Part shown: positions 1 through 5,114 of the stretch, in pieces | Layout of the letters: each line of letters opens with the position of its first letter | Position numbering within the stretch: the first letter of the stretch is position 1 | Source of the DNA: Candidatus Omnitrophota bacterium | GTDB taxonomy: Bacteria > Omnitrophota > Gorgyraeia > JAFGHF01 | Direction of reading: 5' to 3' | NCBI GenBank assembly: GCA_018899075.1 | Contig: JAHIIS010000097.1 | Coordinates: 1 to 8,633 of the forward strand | DNA: 8,633 bases | Position numbers and translations under genes: made by a program | Notes under the pieces: model-generated | Told to the model about the DNA's origin: nothing | What the model saw: only the letters and a program-made list of their open reading frames with translations | Database searches by the model: none

Positions 1-1
1 A

Positions 2-2366
2 AACCTACAGTAAAGTCATTGGTGTATTCATAAATAAAATCAAAGGACAGCCAGTCAAAAAAGTCATATTTAAGTCCGGCGGAAGCTGTTTTTAAAGACG
101 GATCCTTGCCGTCTTCTATCCAATCATTATCAGCAAACTCATTGGTGTCCACATTATAAATGATAGGGTCTTTTCCGCCCGTGGCATCAGGCAAATCGTG
201 ATAGATACCCAAAAATTTTATCAACAGTTTTTCATCGGCCTGCCAGTCGGCCTCGAGCCTGCCTACGCTCTCAATATATTTTCCGCTGGAGGCCTCATGG
301 GCATTGCGGCCGTCAAAGAGGGTATCTAAATCTCCATCGAGAAAGGCCTTCTCCAGCCTTAGGGCCACTACGTCCCTATCGATATCCACAGAATCACCAA
401 TGCGGTATTGCCGGATGTCATCCCAGGTTAAAGTGGAATAATAAAGTCCACCGTAGTATTCCTTATAAGGTTCCTTAAAATGGATATGCCTTCCCCAGAA
501 GGGGTCTTTACGCGTAAAGCGGTAATTGGCTAAAGCAGGGTAAAAACCTTTATCCATACGCGTACAGGTAAGGCGAAGTGCGTAATCGAACGGCTCCGCT
601 TCTTCTTGCACCTCTTCATCTGCCTCTTCATCTGCCTCTTCATCCCATTTTTCCGGTCTCTCTTCTTGGACCTTTCCTTTCTGAATTTCAAATCTATAGG
701 CATTGCCTACATTCTTTGTATCATAGGGCTCCTGGGTCAGGTCGCGCTCATCCCGGCTATAAGCAACCTCACCCTTTACTTCCACCCCGTAGGTGTCAGG
801 GGTATAAGAGAAGTCGGCTGCTATTACTCTGTTTTCGGCATCACGGCTTCCCTCCTCCAGGCCATATCTAAAGGTGTTGACCAAACCCAACTGCAGTTTA
901 TCGCCGGGTGTAAATTTAATTCTACCGGCGCCTTCGATATTATCAAAGGCCTCATAATCCTGCCAGAGGCCTTTTGATGAAGCTACAGTTGACTCTATGC
1001 TCACATTTTCCCATGGCTCACTCTTCATAGAAAATCCCCGAAGACCGGTCAACCTGGTCATATTGCTGTCGCGGGTAAAAAAGGAAAGGTCGTCCTCCCA
1101 TTCGCCCCTGGTAAAACCTGCGGATGCCGCGCTTGTACTTAACATTCCCGGCTGCCATCTATCCAGCCAGGGACTCTCCTCCCAATAAATCATATGGTTG
1201 GAAATCCCTAAGGGGTCATCGGAGGTCAGGGCCTGGTCTTGATATGCTATAGGAAAAAAACGGAACTGGAATTTATCTCCACTGTTATAATCAAGCCAGA
1301 ATTCTCTTACCGGCCAGAGTTCCCGATGAATCTCCATTTCAGGGATATTAAAGGTATCGGCGCCGGTAACCCATACAATTCCACTTCCTGAAGAAGCAGA
1401 GGCTTTGCCGTCCACCACTTTTACTTCGGGAAGACTGAAGACATCGTCCAATCTATCTGAATAAACACTCTCATTTATTGTGGACCTCGTATTTGACCAA
1501 TACTTTAGCTGAATCTCTGCAGTCCCCCCCGCCGCGCTTGTAACCGTAACCTTATCTGACTTGCCGATAAAGGTCCAGGGGTCAATGGTAATATTAGTAT
1601 GAAGATTAAAGCCCTCTTCGTTTTCCGTATCTAAGTTCAGGCGTAATCTATCATAGACGCGGGTATCATATGTATTAATCCCAAAGTTATTATCGATTCG
1701 GCGCCAGTTGGCCTCATTGTAATCGGCGTTGGCATCTTTCCAGATAACATCACCTTCCCTGCCGCCTAAACTTAAAACATACTCTCCGCTAATTTTAGCC
1801 GGGGCGATTTTTTCATTCACATCTTCGACAAAATTGTCAAATTTTTCTAAAGGAGAAAAGGAAACTGTTTCTTTTTCTTCTTCGTCATTGCGAGGGAGTA
1901 AAGCGACCGAAGCAATCTCAAGAGGAGATTGCTTCGCCCCTTCGGGGCTCGCAATGACGGGCGGAGCAATCGGTCTTCCCTCGACTTCGCTCGGGAGAAG
2001 TCGGCCTTCTTGTAATGACGGCTCGGCTACAGGCTCCTCTTCTACGACTGGCTCTGCCGCCTCTTTTTCTTCCGCTTCCTCTAAAGCCTGGGCCACTGCC
2101 TCTTCGCGGGCAAAGGCCGAACCCAGTTTTTCCTTAACAATCCGAATGTACGTTAAGGCCTGCTCGTGCTCCGGCTCAACTAAAAGCGCCTTTTTTAATT
2201 CGTGCAGGGCCTCTCTGTAAGCGCCCCGCTCATAATATTCTATCCCAATTTCACATAGGAAGTCCGCCGCGCTTGAACCCTCTTTAGCAAAGGCGGGCGC
2301 ATTGAAAATAACCATCAGGCCGAAATAAACAATGGCAATCTTTAACGCTAGCCGCTTCATCTTCAT
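2..2366 (-). CDS. TPR-headed probable outer-membrane beta-barrel protein (partial, 3' end missing)
   Basis: I read this frame codon by codon from ATG 2366 to the left edge: 788 codons, no stop, no frameshift. AAGG at 2374-2377 is 7 bases upstream; a second ATG at 2360 is less favoured. Residues 1-27 are a signal peptide cleaved after AFA. One TPR unit follows (33-82: IEYYERGAYREALHELKKAL, VEPEHEQAL). Residues 83-187 are a Glu/Ala/Pro linker interrupted at about 116-162 by a translated palindromic repeat. From about 189 on the chain is beta-rich with Asp/Asn turns and alternating hydrophobic residues ending in aromatics (VNTFRYG, LIKFLGIYHD, LKYDFFDWLSFDFIYEYTND), as expected of an outer-membrane barrel. 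A likely role is a porin or glycan-binding surface protein for the locus (inference). I recognise no named family. Confidence 0.8.
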   Translation of the reverse strand, partial: MKMKRLALKIAIVYFGLMVIFNAPAFAKEGSSAADFLCEIGIEYYERGAYREALHELKKALLVEPEHEQALTYIRIVKEKLGSAFAREEAVAQALEEAEEKEAAEPVVEEEPVAEPSLQEGRLLPSEVEGRPIAPPVIASPEGAKQSPLEIASVALLPRNDEEEKETVSFSPLEKFDNFVEDVNEKIAPAKISGEYVLSLGGREGDVIWKDANADYNEANWRRIDNNFGINTYDTRVYDRLRLNLDTENEEGFNLHTNITIDPWTFIGKSDKVTVTSAAGGTAEIQLKYWSNTRSTINESVYSDRLDDVFSLPEVKVVDGKASASSGSGIVWVTGADTFNIPEMEIHRELWPVREFWLDYNSGDKFQFRFFPIAYQDQALTSDDPLGISNHMIYWEESPWLDRWQPGMLSTSAASAGFTRGEWEDDLSFFTRDSNMTRLTGLRGFSMKSEPWENVSIESTVASSKGLWQDYEAFDNIEGAGRIKFTPGDKLQLGLVNTFRYGLEEGSRDAENRVIAADFSYTPDTYGVEVKGEVAYSRDERDLTQEPYDTKNVGNAYRFEIQKGKVQEERPEKWDEEADEEADEEVQEEAEPFDYALRLTCTRMDKGFYPALANYRFTRKDPFWGRHIHFKEPYKEYYGGLYYSTLTWDDIRQYRIGDSVDIDRDVVALRLEKAFLDGDLDTLFDGRNAHEASSGKYIESVGRLEADWQADEKLLIKFLGIYHDLPDATGGKDPIIYNVDTNEFADNDWIEDGKDPSLKTASAGLKYDFFDWLSFDFIYEYTNDFTVG
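611..646 (-). repeat. Three tandem 12-base repeats encoding an acidic loop
   Basis: CCTCTTCATCTG occurs twice in a row (611-622, 623-634), then a copy with two end changes (635-646). On the coding strand this gives DEEADEEADEE around residues 575-586 of the barrel protein. The 12-base unit keeps frame, so copy number could vary by slippage without breaking the gene. The acidic stretch probably sits in a loop between barrel strands. Confidence 0.85.
1883..2020. repeat. Palindromic repeat cluster translated in frame inside the outer-membrane protein gene
   Basis: CGTCATTGCGAG at 1883-1894 is the exact reverse complement of 1948-1959. Nested inside, GAAGCAATCTC (1909-1919) pairs with GAGATTGCTTC (1925-1935), and CCCCTTCGGGG (1937-1947) forms its own small hairpin. 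A further diverged arm, CTTGTAATGACG at 2009-2020, matches the outer arm at 10 of 12 positions, so 1883-2020 (138 bases, exactly 46 codons) has inverted termini. The host frame stays open through it, adding residues about 116-162 within the acidic linker. From memory, the CGTCATTGCGAG core is a repeat type scattered in many bacterial genomes, often between genes; that recollection is unverified. Confidence 0.85.
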
Positions 2367-2375
2367 CTTTACGCC

Positions 2376-3602
2376 TTATTCCTCCTCACTCCACATCTTC
2401 TGCAATTTATAGTAAGCCTTGCGCGGGAGGCGTTTATTTATCCCCTTTTCCAATTCCGGACTCAAAGCGACAATCCCCCACCATTCTTCATTTACATTCA
2501 TATTATCAGGGGCCCCGATATCGAAATAATAGGCGCCGCTGGACCAGTCGCCTTCCGTATCGTGCACGAACCAGCTGGCAGGCATATGCTCATCGTGTTT
2601 CCACCACTCATCGTTCCATTCAAAGATACATCCGCCCAGAGAATTTCCTTCTCCGCTTCTACCCGCCCGGTTACGTTCGATGTCCTGCCACTGGCTTTTC
2701 AGAAAAACGGACTGTATTTCCTGGTCTTCTTCGCCGCTCTCGGCGTTAAAACTATCACAACCGAATTCCATAATCAAGAGGGGCTTGCCCGTCTTTCGCT
2801 TGACTTCCCGCCAGAGATTGCCGAAAGTCTTGCCGCGGTAACAGGTAACCGCTACCAAATCGATATCCGGACAAACCTCGGCGGCTACTTCCAGACTATA
2901 AGAATCGGCATTGCCCAAAGCCACCGGATGCTCCGGGTCTATCTTTTTAACCTGCCGGGCAATCTGATTAACCAGAGAATAATAGATTCTGGCTTTAGCC
3001 TTTTCTTTTTCCCGGGGGTCTCCTGCCTCCTCTGCCTCCGGAGAAGTCCAGGGAATCCTCGCTCCGGAATGCCAGGAAAGGTTGTTTTCGTTGCCCAGTA
3101 TCCAGAGCAAGACTCCTTCTTCGTCTTTATATGTATTGACCATCTCTATTACCCGCCTGGTCAAATCCTCGCGATATCGGGCATCGGCATAATCTCCCGG
3201 CTTCCAGTAATCCATCCAGTGCCCCAGGATAGTGCGAATTCCGTAGAGCTCGTAAAGCCGGCGAATCACCCTGCGGGTCTCCTCGGCATTCTTTGCCGGC
3301 TGGAAAAAGCGCACTGTGTTTGCCCCCATCCGGCGCATCAGGCGAGCGTCTTCTATCCAGGGCTGATTTGCATCAGCCCAGAAGTTATACTGGTGATTCT
3401 GTCCTATGGGGATGGGCTGATAGACTACCCCTCTTACGAGATATGGTTTTCCTTCGACCAGAAGCTGAGAATGGCCCTTCTTTGTCTTCTGTATAAATAC
3501 TTTTGGCCGGGAAAAGCCAAACTTCAGCAAAAGGAGCAAAGCCAAAACTACGCTGAACGCCGCTATGAGCGTGGTTAAAATGAACTTATCTTTCCGCAAC
3601 AT
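2376..3602 (-). CDS. Membrane-anchored GH-A clan glycoside hydrolase or transglycosylase (GH2/GH72-like)
   Basis: 408 residues. MLRKDK and a hydrophobic helix (8-27) followed by Lys suggest a signal anchor with the enzyme in the periplasm. The rest is one TIM-barrel domain: QLLVEGKPYLVRGVVYQP (46-63), GANTVRFF (93-100), acid/base Glu172 in ILGNENN, nucleophile Glu279 in IMEFGC and FEWNDEWWK (327-335). It is paralogous along its length to residues 404-784 of the gene at 7469-5115, sharing QLLV.G.P, LGNENN, KIDP..PVAL, YRGK..FGN.W and GG.IFEW.DEWWK. The RGV.YQP and E(F/Y)GC motifs recall GH72 glucanosyltransferases and LGNE recalls GH2, so hydrolysis and transglycosylation are both possible. 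AGGAG at 3606-3610 lies 3 bases before the ATG. It has no TPR head, no Asp/Asn-rich insert and no CxxC. Confidence 0.9.
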   Translation of the reverse strand: MLRKDKFILTTLIAAFSVVLALLLLLKFGFSRPKVFIQKTKKGHSQLLVEGKPYLVRGVVYQPIPIGQNHQYNFWADANQPWIEDARLMRRMGANTVRFFQPAKNAEETRRVIRRLYELYGIRTILGHWMDYWKPGDYADARYREDLTRRVIEMVNTYKDEEGVLLWILGNENNLSWHSGARIPWTSPEAEEAGDPREKEKAKARIYYSLVNQIARQVKKIDPEHPVALGNADSYSLEVAAEVCPDIDLVAVTCYRGKTFGNLWREVKRKTGKPLLIMEFGCDSFNAESGEEDQEIQSVFLKSQWQDIERNRAGRSGEGNSLGGCIFEWNDEWWKHDEHMPASWFVHDTEGDWSSGAYYFDIGAPDNMNVNEEWWGIVALSPELEKGINKRLPRKAYYKLQKMWSEEE

Positions 3603-3612
3603 CTACTCCTGT

Positions 3613-4908
3613 TTATTCATATCTGATGTCATCCAGATAAAACACACAGCCTTCGGGATTGACATCCACATTGGTGGAGAAGCAAAAACCGCCGATGATA
3701 TAACTCAGGTCCTTACCGGTCAAATCAATCGTATATTGTTTCCACTCCGGCGTAAGCAGGACCGGGCCAATTCCGGCGACATCGGAGTCGGGATAATCAC
3801 CGCTGATGCCGCCCATCTTAAATTCCTCGATCCTTTCCCCGCCCTTTTCTCCCCGGGCCCAGAAGGTAAGTTTTGCAGCGGCGGATAAGTCAAAGCCCGC
3901 CTCTTTTGCCTGGCCCCAGTTATTCGGTGGATTCTGCCAGAAAATACCCGCCCAGCGGGCACCCTGAGAAACATTCTCCGAATAGACGACCCTGATACAG
4001 GTAGTCCCGGAATGGGGGTCGGCAGTCCAGGCCTCACCAATCTTTAAATCGCCGTAGTCTCCCATCCAGCCGGAGGGGGTAAAATGATTAGATGAGGAAC
4101 TCCTTTCTGTGTAAACATCGAAAGGCATCTCTTGCGCCGCCTTCTCCGCCTGAGCCTGAAGACCCGGCTCATATTCGAATCTGATGTCGTCGAGATAAAA
4201 AGTGGCGCCGTTGGCATTAAGACGGCTGGCGGTAACCCAGCAAAATCCGCCGCTGACATAGGATAAATCCTGGCCGGCTAAATTAACGGCGTATTTCTTC
4301 CAGTCTCTGGTCAGCACCACCGGCCCCATCTCCACTTCGAGGGAATCGGGATAGGTGCCTTTGATGCCTCCCACTTTAACTTTTTCAATGGCCTCGCCGC
4401 CGTTTTCTCCCCGGGCCCAGAAGGTAAGTTTATTGTATCCGGTCAGGTCAAAGCCCCCCATCCTTTCGCCCCAGTTATTCGGCGGATTCTGCCAGAAAAT
4501 ACCCGCCCAGCCGGCTCCCTGAGTCTTTTTAGCCGAATAGGTTACCTGGATAGAGGTAGTTCCTGAATGGGGATCCTTCATATACTGGTCGTTTAAATTC
4601 ACGTCACCGAAGTCTCCCATCCAGCCCGAAGGGGCATAATGATTGTCGGGGGCGCTTCTGTCGGTATAAATATTGAATATTTTTTCTGATGACGCAGCAG
4701 GCATTTCCTCCTCCTGGGCGGCTTCCACAGCGGCGCCCTCTGTGCCAAAAGGAAATGGCGCTTCAGTTTCTTCGGCAGTCTCTTTGCTCTGCAGCGGACG
4801 CTGCGCAGGGGTAACCGATTGAGGTTTTTCCTGCCCTGAGGAAAGGACGCCGATAATTAGGAATATCAGCGCAGCAATCACCAGAAAATAAGGCAAATTC
4901 TTTTTCAT
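3613..4908 (-). CDS. Membrane-anchored or secreted protein with two tandem CBM-like domains
   Basis: 431 residues with no catalytic motif. MKKN followed by a hydrophobic stretch (6-22) without Cys is either a cleaved signal peptide or a membrane anchor. A Pro/Glu/Ala-rich linker (about 25-77) leads to two homologous domains at about 78-246 and 263-431. Each has the same order of motifs: YT(D/E)RS, NH(Y/F).PSGWMGD, DPHSGTT, WAGIFWQNPPNNWG, LTFWARGE, GGI.G.YPDS, GPV.LT..WK.Y, DLSY..GGFC and terminal FYLDDIR(F/Y)E. The aromatic-rich beta pattern ending in YLDDI is typical of galactose-binding-like jelly-roll CBMs, so it probably binds a polysaccharide and presents it to the neighbouring GH-A enzymes. 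The specific CBM family is not recognised. It ends 10 bases before the next gene. Confidence 0.85.
   Translation of the reverse strand: MKKNLPYFLVIAALIFLIIGVLSSGQEKPQSVTPAQRPLQSKETAEETEAPFPFGTEGAAVEAAQEEEMPAASSEKIFNIYTDRSAPDNHYAPSGWMGDFGDVNLNDQYMKDPHSGTTSIQVTYSAKKTQGAGWAGIFWQNPPNNWGERMGGFDLTGYNKLTFWARGENGGEAIEKVKVGGIKGTYPDSLEVEMGPVVLTRDWKKYAVNLAGQDLSYVSGGFCWVTASRLNANGATFYLDDIRFEYEPGLQAQAEKAAQEMPFDVYTERSSSSNHFTPSGWMGDYGDLKIGEAWTADPHSGTTCIRVVYSENVSQGARWAGIFWQNPPNNWGQAKEAGFDLSAAAKLTFWARGEKGGERIEEFKMGGISGDYPDSDVAGIGPVLLTPEWKQYTIDLTGKDLSYIIGGFCFSTNVDVNPEGCVFYLDDIRYE
3914..3955 (-). repeat. Direct repeat copy 2 (second CBM domain)
   Basis: Partner of 4469-4510, encoding the same WAGIFWQNPPNNWG segment in domain 2. 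The surrounding domain sequences have diverged much more than these blocks, which suggests strong selection on the motif plus possible gene conversion between the two halves. Confidence 0.9.
4469..4510 (-). repeat. Direct repeat copy 1 (first CBM domain)
   Basis: This 42-base block differs at one position from 3914-3955, 555 bases (185 codons) away. A second block, 4403-4431, is identical over 29 bases to 3845-3873, offset 558 bases, which implies a one-codon indel between them. The blocks encode WAGIFWQNPPNNWG and LTFWARGE of domain 1. Confidence 0.9.
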
Positions 4909-4915
4909 TCTTTTT

Positions 4916-4920
4916 CCTCC
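4916..4920 (-). promoter_or_regulatory. Strong Shine-Dalgarno for the tandem CBM gene
   Basis: The minus strand reads GAGGAGG followed by AAAAAGA and then ATG, a full GGAGG core with 7-base spacing. It is the strongest ribosome-binding site in the window and fixes the start at 4908. This gene is also the only one separated from its upstream neighbour by a real intergenic gap, which fits independent, high-level translation. Confidence 0.75.
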
Positions 4921-4931
4921 TCAATGAGTAC

Positions 4932-4966
4932 TGGATTTATGGAGTCTGGAGGACGACATAAATCCA
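4932..4966 (-). promoter_or_regulatory. Hairpin upstream of the tandem CBM gene, loop complementary to its Shine-Dalgarno
   Basis: TGGATTTATG at 4932-4941 is the exact reverse complement of CATAAATCCA at 4957-4966, a 10-base stem with a 15-base loop in the leader of the gene starting at 4908. In the minus-strand RNA the loop contains CCUCC, complementary to the GGAGG ribosome-binding site at 4916-4920 just downstream. The pairing could tune translation, or the palindrome could be a protein operator. Both roles are inference; only the inverted repeat and the complementarity are seen directly. Confidence 0.45.
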
Positions 4967-5003
4967 TCTACTTTAGTTTTTCTTCTTCTGTTTGTGCGAA
5001 TTG

Positions 5004-5062
5004 ATCCCGATAGCTGCAAGAAAATTTATTTATAAATTTTCGCAGCGCTTTGCTATCGGGAT
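5004..5062. repeat. Imperfect palindrome between genes (long hairpin)
   Basis: An 11-base arm ATCCCGATAGC (5004-5014) has its exact reverse complement at 5052-5062. Inside it, TGC..G followed by AAAATTTA (5015-5028) pairs with TAAATTTTCGCA (5033-5044), giving a second stem separated from the outer arm by small bulges. The whole can fold into one long, AT-rich-tipped hairpin. No T tract follows on either strand, so it does not look like an ordinary intrinsic terminator. It could be a dispersed palindromic repeat, an RNA processing or stability element in the operon transcript, or the remains of a small mobile element. Confidence 0.7.
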
Positions 5063-5114
5063 AAACTTATGTTACGCTGACCGCCCCAGGTTGTCGTCGC
5101 TGCACACCACCCCC

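Noticed and set aside
1883..2020. Possible frameshift or pseudogene caused by the palindromic repeat
   Set aside because: Reading the minus frame codon by codon from 2366 to the left edge gave no stop; the barrel-like sequence continues in the same frame after the repeat.
1729..2220. Plus-strand open frame of 163 codons over the palindromic repeat
   Set aside because: Ser-rich translation is the mirror of the Glu-rich linker on the coding strand; it is opposite a continuous minus-strand gene.
2562..3578. Plus-strand open frame of 338 codons opposite the anchored GH-A gene
   Set aside because: It is antisense to a gene with clear catalytic motifs, its translation shows no recognisable domain, and no upstream ribosome site or plus-strand neighbour supports it.
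5015..5045. Promoter suggested by TATAAA-like sequence in the gap
   Set aside because: The AT-rich run is explained by the inner palindrome stem, and I could not find a convincing paired -35 element.
5004..5062. Intrinsic terminator
   Set aside because: No T tract follows the hairpin on either strand and the stem tip is AT-rich.
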